Source: Lachnospiraceae bacterium (GTDB lineage: Bacteria; Bacillota_A; Clostridia; Lachnospirales; Lachnospiraceae). Taken from it: DNA of 8,344 bases. Within the stretch, counting starts at the first letter, position 1. Every line of letters begins with the position of its first letter. The stretch lies in NCBI GenBank assembly GCA_017437705.1, contig JAFRYJ010000213.1:1-8344 (forward strand), read 5' to 3'. Of the stretch, positions 1-6,580 are shown one piece after another. The position numbers and the translations under genes are program-made. The notes below the pieces were generated by a model that was given only the letters and a program-made list of their open reading frames with translations, ran no database searches and was not told the origin of the DNA.

Positions 1-445
1 CCAAAAGGAAATACTTTGCGATGGTCTTCAGCCTGTTTATCTTCTCCCTGTTGTCGAAGATGAATTTTGACAGGACCAGTATCATCAGGATCTTGGCGAA
101 CTCCGAGGGCTGTACCGTACCGATGGGTCCGAAGGAGAACCATCTCCTGGCGCTGTTGTAGGCGGTGCCGAATACCAGCACGCCAGCCAGCAGAACTATG
201 ACCACAGCATAAAGCAGCCAGCTCATTTTCGTCCAGGCATGATAATCCACCAGTGTGAAAAAGAAGAATATGAAGACTATTACGATAAGTCCCATAGCCT
301 GCTTTTTCGCCAGTGCCGTGCTCGTGTCAGAAATGGCCATGCAGCCGATCGCCGAAAGAAGAAGGGCTGCGATGAACGGTCTTAAATTGTATTTTTTGAA
401 ATTATACTGTTTTATCAGATCAAAAAACGACCTTAAGATCCTCAT
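1..445 (-). CDS. rodA: RodA, SEDS-family peptidoglycan glycosyltransferase (N-terminal part, cut by window edge)
   Basis: Partial gene: the first 148 codons are in the window and the rest lies beyond position 1. RodA is the multi-pass membrane glycosyltransferase that polymerises lipid II for side-wall growth, working as a pair with PBP2. The translation starts MRILRSFFDL. It shows hydrophobic segments at about residues 22-39, 50-67 and 76-93, then the SEDS signature around residues 99-118 (A-R-R-W-F-S-F-G-P-I-G-T-V-Q-P-S-E-F-A-K), which includes the conserved QPSE-x-x-K. The catalytic Asp of the large extracellular loop would lie outside the window. The start at 443-445 is supported by an AAGGGG ribosome binding site at 452-457, six bases upstream, which overlaps the PBP2 stop codon. 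The gap to PBP2 is only 10 bases, so the two are almost certainly co-transcribed. FtsW and SpoVE share the motif; RodA is chosen because of the mre/PBP2 context. Confidence 0.93.
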   Translation of the reverse strand, partial: MRILRSFFDLIKQYNFKKYNLRPFIAALLLSAIGCMAISDTSTALAKKQAMGLIVIVFIFFFFTLVDYHAWTKMSWLLYAVVIVLLAGVLVFGTAYNSARRWFSFGPIGTVQPSEFAKILMILVLSKFIFDNREKINRLKTIAKYFLL

Positions 446-451
446 TTAAAG

Positions 452-457
452 CCCCTT
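452..457 (-). promoter_or_regulatory. Ribosome binding site of rodA (AAGGGG)
   Basis: Reading the minus strand, AAGGGG stands six bases before the rodA ATG at 445 and overlaps the TAA stop of the PBP2 gene (456-458). It fixes the rodA start and suggests translational coupling with PBP2. Confidence 0.6.
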
Positions 458-1550
458 ATTCAAAGTCTCTTGAAGAATGATCATATGCATCAAAGGGAAG
501 TATCGCAACGCCTGCGTTCAGCGCCTCTTCATTATAGAGAGGCAGATTGTCGCACATCGCGATGATATCCCTGAAAGCGTCTATAACGTTGTTCGAACCG
601 TAGCCGTTGGGGAACACAACGGTGGCTGCGTATTTGGGATCCGATTTACTGTCAAATCCCGTCATAAGAGCATGCTCCGGCTTGTTCTCGTTTTCCTCTG
701 CGGTTCCGGTCTTTCCGCATATGTCTATATTGATGCTCCGGAACACATCCTTGTAGCCGGACGTAGTGGAGCATACCTGCCTCATCCCGTCGAAGATGAG
801 ATCCCATGTCTCCTCAGACACTTCCACCTTCTTTATGATCTCCGGCGTTATGTCCTCCACCGTCTCTCCGTCGGGCGTTGCTATCCTGTCCACCAGCTTA
901 AGGGAGTAAACATTTCCCCTGCTTGCAATGGCAGCCGTATATCTGTTTATCTGGGTACAGGTATAGCTGTTGGTGCCCTGTCCGATGGAAGATCTTACAG
1001 AGCTTTCGTCCGATATCCTGGGCGTTGCTTCATAAAGCTCTACTCCCGACGTCTGGTCGAAGCCGTATTTCGAGGCGTACTCCCTGAGTATGGAAAGGCC
1101 TCTTTCGTTGCTGAAATTGCCCTTCTCATCAAGGCTCATATTGAAGCCCAGCTGATAGAAGAAGTAGTTGCATGAAACGGCTATGGCCCTTACCACATTT
1201 ATGGAACCGTGGCTCTTTTCCGACCAGCATGATGCCGGCGGGTATACCTTGTCAAAGACTACCCTGTCCGTTATAAGCGAATCGCGGTTTATATAGCCCT
1301 TATCCAGGCCTGCCGTAGCCACCACCATCTTGAAGGTGGATCCGGGGGCCAGGGTCTGCTGCGTTGCCCTGTTTACAAGAGGTGAGGATCCGTTTGTTAT
1401 AAGCGAATAATAGTAATCCGGGTCTGAGATCCTGTTGGGATCAAAGGAAGGGTAAGACACAAGGGCCCTTACCTCTCCGGTATGGATATCTGTGACGGTG
1501 GCCGACGCGGCGCAGGTGTCCAGTGCCAGCATCGAAGGCGTTATCTCCAT
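456..1550 (-). CDS. mrdA: Penicillin-binding protein 2, C-terminal transpeptidase part (second half of a frameshifted gene)
   Basis: This 364-codon frame carries all catalytic motifs of a class B penicillin-binding protein: S-T-F-K (SxxK, nucleophile Ser71 of this fragment), S-C-N (126-128) and K-T-G-T (280-283). The family segments TGEVRALVSYPSFDPN before SxxK and IGQG around residue 189 are also present. The protein cross-links peptidoglycan during elongation, on the outer face of the membrane. The fragment has no signal peptide or membrane anchor. Its nominal ATG at 1548-1550 has no Shine-Dalgarno sequence, so it is unlikely to be an independent gene. It continues the frame ending at 1541 once one base is restored near 1559-1564; in the joined numbering the nucleophile is about Ser647, SCN about 702-704 and KTG about 856-858 of 940. 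The stop lies 10 bases before rodA. The assignment to PBP2 rather than a septal PBP rests on its place between mreD and rodA. Confidence 0.9.
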   Translation of the reverse strand: MEITPSMLALDTCAASATVTDIHTGEVRALVSYPSFDPNRISDPDYYYSLITNGSSPLVNRATQQTLAPGSTFKMVVATAGLDKGYINRDSLITDRVVFDKVYPPASCWSEKSHGSINVVRAIAVSCNYFFYQLGFNMSLDEKGNFSNERGLSILREYASKYGFDQTSGVELYEATPRISDESSVRSSIGQGTNSYTCTQINRYTAAIASRGNVYSLKLVDRIATPDGETVEDITPEIIKKVEVSEETWDLIFDGMRQVCSTTSGYKDVFRSINIDICGKTGTAEENENKPEHALMTGFDSKSDPKYAATVVFPNGYGSNNVIDAFRDIIAMCDNLPLYNEEALNAGVAILPFDAYDHSSRDFE

Positions 1551-1570
1551 CCTGTAGATCTTCTGGAGAT
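1541..1570 (-). other. Frameshift site within the PBP2 gene
   Basis: On the minus strand the first frame reads TCC AGA AGA TCT ACA GGA TGG AGA TAA and stops at 1541. The downstream frame reads AAG ATC TAC AGG ATG GAG ATA ACG. Adding one base in the AGAAGA region (about 1559-1564, for example AGAAAGA) gives S-R-K-I-Y-R-M-E-I-T-P and restores a continuous class B PBP. There is no canonical X-XXY-YYZ slippery heptamer here and the base run is very short. A one-base deletion (assembly error or real mutation) is therefore more likely than programmed frameshifting. Confidence 0.8.
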
Positions 1571-3277
1571 AAAGGAGTTGTAGTTCTTATCGCCGTTCAG
1601 CATATCCCGGTAATCCTGGTCCTCTTCGAATACGCCCTGATGGTAAAGCAGCTTGCATACATCGGTATAGCCGAGGACCTGGTTCTTGAGAAGATGCTTG
1701 TATATAAGCACCGAGAACCTGTGGTCATCGCCCAGGTTGTCTCTCAGATACTGGAGAAGCGCATTGTAAGCCTCGGAGGTCTCGGGATATGGACCGCCTG
1801 TGACGAGCCTGTCGGCCTTTATCCAACCCTTGGAGATGGCATAGAAAAGGAAATCGCCCAGGCTTATGGTGCCGTCCTGCCAGTTCCAGAACATGGGATC
1901 GTCATATCCGTAGGCCGAAGCATCAAGTATGCCCTCATTTACGAGATACTCGTAAATGTAGTTGTAATAGTCGTTAAGCTCGTCGCTTATCTCGCCGTCA
2001 GGGGTCCTCTGGGATCTGGAAAGCTCCGTGTAGATCTCCTCTATCACCTCTTCCGTCCTTTTGGTTTTTGCTTCCAGAAAATTCTTTTCCAGCTTCGAGG
2101 CCTCGGGACGGGAGAACTCGTCGATGTCGATTATGTTGTTCTCTATAAGCGAGAATACAACGTCGCGCACATCATAGTAATGCTCCTGGTTGTATTCGGG
2201 ATCTACGCCCTCTCTCAGATTGAAAAGGATGATGCCTGCGATCTTCTGCTGCAGAAGGTTGTAGATCTTAATGGAGAGCTGTGCGTCAATATTGAGATAT
2301 ATGTCGTTTCCTCCCACTGCCTCTTCCTTGACATAGCTCTCCATAACGGCTCCCGTATTGTTGACAAACAGCTGTATGGAGCCCTTTTTCCCGGCCAGCT
2401 CGTGCTCGTATATCGCCTCAAGGCCCATCTTACCGGTCCGGTCGCCGATGGAATAGCCCGTGTAGCCCTCTGCGGCATATTCGTCAAGCTCTTCCCTGCT
2501 TATCTCTCCCACGTACCCGGTAATATGGCCGAAATACTCACCGTAGGGGTATTCGCGGATATAATTCTGCTCTATCGAGATACCGGGCAGCTTTGCGGTG
2601 TTTTCCTTAACGGCAGCCACTGTGGCATCATCCACATCCTCCGCAACGGTGACGGACATGTACTGCATGTAACGCTTCATGAACATGTCGTATCTGATGG
2701 AAGCGATATTCAGACGGTCCTCCCTGCTGTAAGGCTCACCGATGTCAAACATGTCGTCGGAGCACATGTAATCGAAGATCTCCTCTGCTGTCATGGCTTC
2801 CTGCTGAGGCGTAAGATCGTCGGTATAATTGAGGGAGAAGACATCCTTTTTGAAATTCGTAACGGTGTTTCTGCTTCCGGTGAAATACAGATCTCCATCG
2901 CCCTTTATCGCAATGGGTATGCTGTAATTCCATTTAAAGCCGTGGTCCCTTAAAAGTGTGATGAGGCTGAATACCATGGCGTTCTTTTCATCATTCGTAT
3001 TGAGGGCCTGTATATCTTCTATTACGATATTGCTGGCAAGCCTGTCGTAGGCCAGGGCTTCGCCGTTCTTATCGTAGATGCTGCCCCTTTTGGCAGGGAT
3101 ATCCTGGATCTTCTCGATCCTGTAGGTGAAGGTGTTCTGATAGTCTTCTCCGTGTACGATCTGCAGGTCGTAAAGTCTGGCGACCACGGTCCCGAAAAGG
3201 AAAAGGAACAATATGGTAAGCACCACGTTCCTTCGTTTCAGAAATGAAAAAAGCGAGGAGAATACATCCTTAAGCAT
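1541..3277 (-). CDS. mrdA: Penicillin-binding protein 2, N-terminal part with membrane anchor and pedestal (first half of a frameshifted gene)
   Basis: This 578-codon frame begins with a cytoplasmic basic tail and one membrane segment at about residues 17-34, which serves as an uncleaved anchor. The class B PBP hallmark follows at about 62-76 (A-K-R-G-S-I-Y-D-K-N-G), then the dimerisation/pedestal domain to about residue 315 (with YPYGEYFGHITGYVG near 243-257). The transpeptidase domain opens at about 325 (DIYLNIDAQLSIKIYNLLQ). From about 345 to the end runs a charged, Tyr- and Asp/Glu-rich stretch that has no counterpart in ordinary PBP2 and separates the domain start from the SxxK half. The last six residues (R-S-T-G-W-R) are out-of-frame sequence caused by the frameshift. 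ATG at 3275-3277 overlaps the end of mreD by 8 bases and has a strong AGGAGG site at 3289-3294. The intact protein would be about 940 residues, against roughly 600-700 for typical PBP2. Confidence 0.9.
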   Translation of the reverse strand: MLKDVFSSLFSFLKRRNVVLTILFLFLFGTVVARLYDLQIVHGEDYQNTFTYRIEKIQDIPAKRGSIYDKNGEALAYDRLASNIVIEDIQALNTNDEKNAMVFSLITLLRDHGFKWNYSIPIAIKGDGDLYFTGSRNTVTNFKKDVFSLNYTDDLTPQQEAMTAEEIFDYMCSDDMFDIGEPYSREDRLNIASIRYDMFMKRYMQYMSVTVAEDVDDATVAAVKENTAKLPGISIEQNYIREYPYGEYFGHITGYVGEISREELDEYAAEGYTGYSIGDRTGKMGLEAIYEHELAGKKGSIQLFVNNTGAVMESYVKEEAVGGNDIYLNIDAQLSIKIYNLLQQKIAGIILFNLREGVDPEYNQEHYYDVRDVVFSLIENNIIDIDEFSRPEASKLEKNFLEAKTKRTEEVIEEIYTELSRSQRTPDGEISDELNDYYNYIYEYLVNEGILDASAYGYDDPMFWNWQDGTISLGDFLFYAISKGWIKADRLVTGGPYPETSEAYNALLQYLRDNLGDDHRFSVLIYKHLLKNQVLGYTDVCKLLYHQGVFEEDQDYRDMLNGDKNYNSFISRRSTGWR

Positions 3278-3779
3278 GATATTTCGCGCCTCCTTTTTTC
3301 TTTTCCCTTAAAACCAGCTGTATGAAGAGATAAATGAAAATGCCTGTTATGACAGTATAAAATACCTCAGGCACGATTATCCTGAGGAAGTAATGGCCGA
3401 AGGCCGTCCTGTTCCTTGTAAGGAAGAAAAGTATGTAGATCCCGATGTTATAGATCGTATCGGCAGCGGCTATTATTATAAGAGGCAGCGTGATGTCCTG
3501 CTTGTAATAAAGCCTGTTGAATTTTCCGAAGAGATAGCCCGCAGCAGTAAATGCCATGGCAAAAAGGCCCAGGATGGACCCGAAGTATACATCCGTCAGG
3601 AGGCCGCAGAAAAAGCCTGTGACACAGCCGTCAAGGCTGCCTTTTATTAGTGCAATGGAGACAGTGACCACAAGAAGGCAGTCGGGAACAAGCCCTCCGA
3701 GATCGATCATCCGGAAGACTGACGTCTGCAAATAGAATGCCGCTATTATAATAAGCGTATATGTGATCACTTTTCTCAT
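3270..3779 (-). CDS. mreD: MreD, rod-shape-determining membrane protein
   Basis: This 169-residue, very hydrophobic protein has about five membrane segments (roughly 4-22, 29-47, 50-85, 97-120 and 130-157) and a basic C-terminal tail (REKKKGGAK). The family pattern is visible around residues 31-66: V-P-D-C-L-L, then G-S-L-D-G, F-F-C-G-L-L-T-D-V-Y-F-G. MreD is an integral membrane partner of MreC in the elongasome and has no known catalytic activity. The length matches the family (about 160-180). The start at 3777-3779 follows mreC by 25 bases. An in-frame TAA just upstream rules out a longer form. Only a weak AAGCGG-like site precedes it, so translation may depend on coupling to mreC. The gene ends with an 8-base overlap with PBP2. 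Confidence 0.93.
   Translation of the reverse strand: MRKVITYTLIIIAAFYLQTSVFRMIDLGGLVPDCLLVVTVSIALIKGSLDGCVTGFFCGLLTDVYFGSILGLFAMAFTAAGYLFGKFNRLYYKQDITLPLIIIAAADTIYNIGIYILFFLTRNRTAFGHYFLRIIVPEVFYTVITGIFIYLFIQLVLREKKKGGAKYHA
3289..3294 (-). promoter_or_regulatory. Ribosome binding site of the PBP2 gene (AGGAGG)
   Basis: A perfect AGGAGG on the minus strand lies inside the last codons of mreD (encoding K-G-G), 11 bases upstream of the PBP2 ATG at 3277. It is the strongest Shine-Dalgarno in the window. The spacing is slightly long, but no nearer in-frame start is visible. Confidence 0.7.
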
Positions 3780-3804
3780 AATATGTACCGCTTAATGGTT
3801 ATTG

Positions 3805-4752
3805 TCAGTTTCCGGCTTCAGTTTCAGGCTCTCCGCCTTCGCTCCCGCTTTCTGTCTCCGCAGGCTCTTCCGGAGCTGTGCTTTCCGTTTCCTCCGGCGC
3901 ATCCTTCTTAAGGATATCGGACTTCCTTTCCTTTATTACCAGCACATTGGTGATGTGCTCGAAGTCCACCACCGGCGTAAGGATCGCGTACCTGACGCTG
4001 CCGGACTGCTCCGGTATCTCGGTGATGTAGCCGATGCGGATCCCGGGGAGGAATGCATCACTCACATAAGATGTGACGATCTCATCGCCCACGGCGATGT
4101 TCGTCTTTTCCGTTATCATCTCCACCTGAAGCGTGCCGTCGTCTCTCATCTCAAGGGATCCGTTCACGAAGCACAGGTCCCTGGAATTCACGGACATGGC
4201 GCTGACGCTGGAAACGTCGTCGATTATGGCCCTTACCTTCGAATGATTGTAATAAGCCTCCGTGACGATGCCGCAGAGACCGTTGTCACAGATGACGTTC
4301 ATTCCTTCGGCGATGCCGTCTTTGGTGCCCTTGTCTATGATAAAGACATCGTACCAGTTGCCCGCATCCTTGCCGATAACGGTGGCTCCCACGGTATCGT
4401 AATCCTTGTAATACTCCTTCATATCCAGGAGCTCCCTCATGGAATCGATCTCGGCCATGGCCTTTTCGTTTTCATTCGCCTCGGCCTGCAGGGATTCCAC
4501 CTCGGCCCTAAGGCTCTCGTTCTCCGATTCCAGCTCTTCCTTGTCTTTCCCGGAGGAAAAGGCGTCCGATACGGTCCTTCCGATGGCGTTAAGCCCCTTC
4601 TGTGCCGGCGTAAGTACGCTTCCGATGGTATTGTTGATGAAGCGTATCCTGTCGCCAGCAAAAACGCTTAACAATATAAGCGAACCGGAAACGGCCATGA
4701 GGATCACAAATATGAATTTGGCGCTTATACGTCTCTTTTTATGCTCTCCCAT
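3805..4752 (-). CDS. mreC: MreC, rod-shape-determining scaffold protein
   Basis: This 315-residue bitopic membrane protein has a short basic cytoplasmic N-terminus (GEHKKRR), one membrane segment at about residues 12-32, and a coiled coil at about 68-112 (KEELESENESLRAEVESLQA). The extracellular beta-rich MreC core follows at about 118-275, including NWYDVFIIDKGTKDGI and GLCGIVTEAY. MreC links the MreB/MreD side of the elongasome to PBP2 and is thought to help activate it. Beyond residue 283 is a low-complexity acidic tail rich in Glu, Pro, Thr, Ser and Gly (for example APEETESTAPEEPAETESGS), probably disordered and outside the membrane. The start is six bases after the mreB stop with no clear Shine-Dalgarno, which suggests coupling to mreB. 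Length is in the family range, slightly enlarged by the tail. Confidence 0.95.
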   Translation of the reverse strand: MGEHKKRRISAKFIFVILMAVSGSLILLSVFAGDRIRFINNTIGSVLTPAQKGLNAIGRTVSDAFSSGKDKEELESENESLRAEVESLQAEANENEKAMAEIDSMRELLDMKEYYKDYDTVGATVIGKDAGNWYDVFIIDKGTKDGIAEGMNVICDNGLCGIVTEAYYNHSKVRAIIDDVSSVSAMSVNSRDLCFVNGSLEMRDDGTLQVEMITEKTNIAVGDEIVTSYVSDAFLPGIRIGYITEIPEQSGSVRYAILTPVVDFEHITNVLVIKERKSDILKKDAPEETESTAPEEPAETESGSEGGEPETEAGN

Positions 4753-4758
4753 TTTGTA

Positions 4759-5778
4759 TCAGTCAAACTCGCTTTCATCGATGGTAAATGCCATGGAAAG
4801 AAGCTCCCTGTCATTCATTATCGTGTTAAGGCCTTTCAGGGATATGAGCTCAGGCTCCTCGTAGGTGTGTACCTTCATCCCGGTGCCCAGGGCTATCTGC
4901 CTCACAATGTCTCCGTTAAGGGAGCAGCCGCCTGCCAGGTGGACTCCCTCCTGCTTAATGGCGCCGTAAAGCTCCGGCGGTATGCTCTGCAGTATCCCCG
5001 TAATACCGGAGATCATCTTCTTCGTAACGGCCAGCACCTGAGTGCGCACGAAGCTTTTTCTTATGCCTGTCTTTACCGGAAGTCCCTTTACAAGATCGTT
5101 GCCGTAAACGTCTTCTATATGCTCCTCCGTACCCTCATCGAGGGACATGTTTATCTTAAGCTCTTCCACTGTTTTCATGCCGAGCTCTATATGCATGGTG
5201 TTTCTGACGGTCTCGATGATAAGCCTGGTGATGTCGTTCCCCCCGATGGGTATAAGACGGCTTATCATGATGCCGCCCATGGAAATGACGGAGACCTCCG
5301 TGGTCTCGGCACCTATGTCTATTATCATGGATCCCTGTGTATTTTTTATGTCCATGCCGATGCCGGCAGCCTCGGCCATGGGTCTTTCCACGATCCTGCT
5401 CCTCTTGGAATTGAAGCCGGAATCCGCCGTAAGGTCGTAAAATGCCTTTTTCTCTACTTCGGTGACAGCAGAGGGTACCGCAACATAGAATTCGTTCCTT
5501 CTCATGAACTTCCTGTTGCAGTCTGCCTGTTTCAGGACATGGGAAAACATCATACCCATAATGTCGAGATCCGCTATAACGCCCTTTTTGACAGGACACC
5601 TGAGCTCTATGTCATCCGGGGTCCTGCCGTACAGCGAATAAGCATCATCTCCGTAAGATATGATGTTCTTCTTTTTTACGGCTATTAAATTTCTGACTTT
5701 ATAATACTTATTCTGTGGTTCGGAAAAAACCTTGACGGTGTCCGAGCCCAGATCAAGTCCGTATTTATTCGAAGCCAT
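4759..5778 (-). CDS. mreB: MreB, actin-like cell-shape protein (divergent clostridial type)
   Basis: This 339-residue actin-fold ATPase forms membrane-associated filaments that orient side-wall synthesis. Nucleotide-site motifs are recognisable in order: phosphate 1 loop DLGSDTVKV (9-17; DLGTANT-like in classical MreB), KKGVIADLDIM (64-74), the E-R-P-M-A-E-A-A-G-I-G helix (131-141, carrying the Glu that matches the catalytic one), phosphate 2 loop DIGAETTEVSV (154-164; DIGGGTTEV in classical MreB), PIGGNDIT (177-184), and the adenosine motif LAGGCSLNGD (281-290). The C-terminal 30 residues differ from the classical sequence. The gene is clearly MreB by position (followed by mreC and mreD) but diverged; a MreB/Mbl paralogue is the alternative label. 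The start at 5776-5778 has an AGGGA site at 5785-5789, six bases upstream. It lies 21 bases downstream of radC, so it is probably in the same transcript. Confidence 0.92.
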   Translation of the reverse strand: MASNKYGLDLGSDTVKVFSEPQNKYYKVRNLIAVKKKNIISYGDDAYSLYGRTPDDIELRCPVKKGVIADLDIMGMMFSHVLKQADCNRKFMRRNEFYVAVPSAVTEVEKKAFYDLTADSGFNSKRSRIVERPMAEAAGIGMDIKNTQGSMIIDIGAETTEVSVISMGGIMISRLIPIGGNDITRLIIETVRNTMHIELGMKTVEELKINMSLDEGTEEHIEDVYGNDLVKGLPVKTGIRKSFVRTQVLAVTKKMISGITGILQSIPPELYGAIKQEGVHLAGGCSLNGDIVRQIALGTGMKVHTYEEPELISLKGLNTIMNDRELLSMAFTIDESEFD

Positions 5779-5799
5779 AACAATTCCCTAAGGGCCGTG

Positions 5800-6483
5800 T
5801 TATTTCAGTTTCCCGCGGTCGCGGTAGCTGTAATAACAGCCGTCTCCCATTATCATGTGGTCGAGGAGCGTGATGTTGAGCATACGCCCGCAGGAGGCTA
5901 TCCTGTCAGTTATGCGGTCGTCCTCCCTGCTGGGGGACGGATCGCCGCTGGGATGATTGTGCAGAAGCACTATGCTGACGGCGCCGTGTTTCAAGGCCGC
6001 CACAAATATCTCCCTGGGGCCCACCAGTGTCGTGTTCACCGTGCCCTTTGTAATTATCTCTTCCCTGATGAGCTTCAGCTTCGTATCCAGCATGAGCAGC
6101 ATCATATGCTCAACGTTGAAGGCGGCCATCGTACGGCCGTACAGTCTGAATACGGAATCCGGAGTATCCAGCACCGGTCTCTCCGGAAAACGCTGCCTGT
6201 TTATCCTCCTGGACAGTTCGAAAACGCACTGAAGCTGGAGGGCCTTTACTCTTCCTATACCTTTAACGGAGGTGAGTTCCTGAAGACTGAGGCCTTCCAG
6301 ACCCGGAAGTCCCTTCTCCCCGATGAGGTCTCTGGCTGTATCCACTCCCGTCCTGTCCCTGGATCCGCTCCTGATGATGACGGCTATAAGCTCCGCATCA
6401 GACAGGGCTCCTGCCCCCAGTTTCTCGCATCTTTCGTAAGGCCGCTCCCCGGGCGGCAGTTCTTTCAAAGTGGGATTTTTCAT
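5800..6483 (-). CDS. radC: RadC family protein (JAMM/MPN domain, putative metal-dependent protease-like fold)
   Basis: This 227-residue protein has the full RadC layout: N-terminal KELPPGERPYERCEKLG (7-23), a helix-hairpin-helix segment (LTSVKGIGRVKAL, about 70-82), and a C-terminal MPN/JAMM domain with H175-N-H177-P-S-G and Asp188 (H-x-H-x10-D zinc-binding pattern) plus Glu141/142 upstream. Length is normal for the family. The name comes from an old link to DNA repair; later genetic work did not support a clear repair role, and the function in most bacteria is unknown. The start at 6481-6483 has an AAAGGA site at 6491-6496, seven bases upstream. It is the first gene after the promoter at 6551 and sits 21 bases before mreB, an arrangement common in Firmicutes. 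It is complete, with all metal ligands. Confidence 0.95.
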   Translation of the reverse strand: MKNPTLKELPPGERPYERCEKLGAGALSDAELIAVIIRSGSRDRTGVDTARDLIGEKGLPGLEGLSLQELTSVKGIGRVKALQLQCVFELSRRINRQRFPERPVLDTPDSVFRLYGRTMAAFNVEHMMLLMLDTKLKLIREEIITKGTVNTTLVGPREIFVAALKHGAVSIVLLHNHPSGDPSPSREDDRITDRIASCGRMLNITLLDHMIMGDGCYYSYRDRGKLK

Positions 6484-6490
6484 AATGACA

Positions 6491-6496
6491 TCCTTT
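6491..6496 (-). promoter_or_regulatory. Ribosome binding site of radC (AAAGGA)
   Basis: AAAGGA on the minus strand sits seven bases before the radC ATG and supports the chosen start. It lies between two short inverted arms (GACAT at 6487-6491 and ATGTC at 6502-6506 on the plus strand), too short to claim a regulatory hairpin. Confidence 0.55.
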
Positions 6497-6550
6497 CCCG
6501 AATGTCCTGAAAAATCAAAATATCATCAACATATTAAAAATTGTTAAATA

Positions 6551-6580
6551 ATTATAACACACATCAAATTAACGTCACAA
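6551..6580 (-). promoter_or_regulatory. Sigma-A type promoter with extended -10, for radC-mreBCD-PBP2-rodA
   Basis: On the minus strand a perfect TATAAT (-10, 6551-6556) is preceded by TGT, giving the extended form TGnTATAAT. A moderate -35, TTGTGA (6575-6580), lies 18 bases further upstream, inside the last codons of the preceding PLP-enzyme gene. The predicted transcript would begin near 6544, leaving a leader of about 60 bases before radC. The surrounding 80-base gap is very AT-rich compared with the roughly half-GC genes. No intrinsic terminator is visible in the gap, so some read-through from the upstream genes is possible. Confidence 0.7.

Noticed and set aside
255..449. Small plus-strand open frame with a hydrophobic N-terminus
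   Set aside because: It is antisense to the rodA N-terminus, whose membrane segments and SEDS motif are unmistakable.
1541..1570. Programmed -1 ribosomal frameshifting in PBP2
   Set aside because: A -1 slip would give the right product, but no slippery heptamer, internal Shine-Dalgarno stimulator or obvious downstream stem-loop is seen; an indel is simpler.
1523..2953. Long plus-strand open frame (476 codons) antisense to PBP2
   Set aside because: It lies opposite recognisable PBP2 sequence, shows no known domain, and arises because the sense gene rarely uses codons that give antisense stops. No plausible ribosome binding site or promoter supports it.
3802..4671. Plus-strand open frame of 289 codons antisense to mreC
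   Set aside because: It is a shadow of a clear mreC gene, with no recognisable motif.
4741..5688. Plus-strand open frame of 315 codons antisense to mreB
   Set aside because: It is a shadow of mreB, with a His/Tyr/Gly-rich composition typical of antisense translation and no family resemblance.
6487..6506. Inverted repeat GACAT...ATGTC flanking the radC ribosome binding site
   Set aside because: The stem is only five base pairs with a 10-base loop, which is expected by chance; there is no riboswitch-like structure.
6527..6549. Possible terminator hairpin in the gap before radC
   Set aside because: Only a 4-base AACA/TGTT stem with AT-rich loop can be drawn, with no GC-rich stem; it cannot be called an intrinsic terminator.
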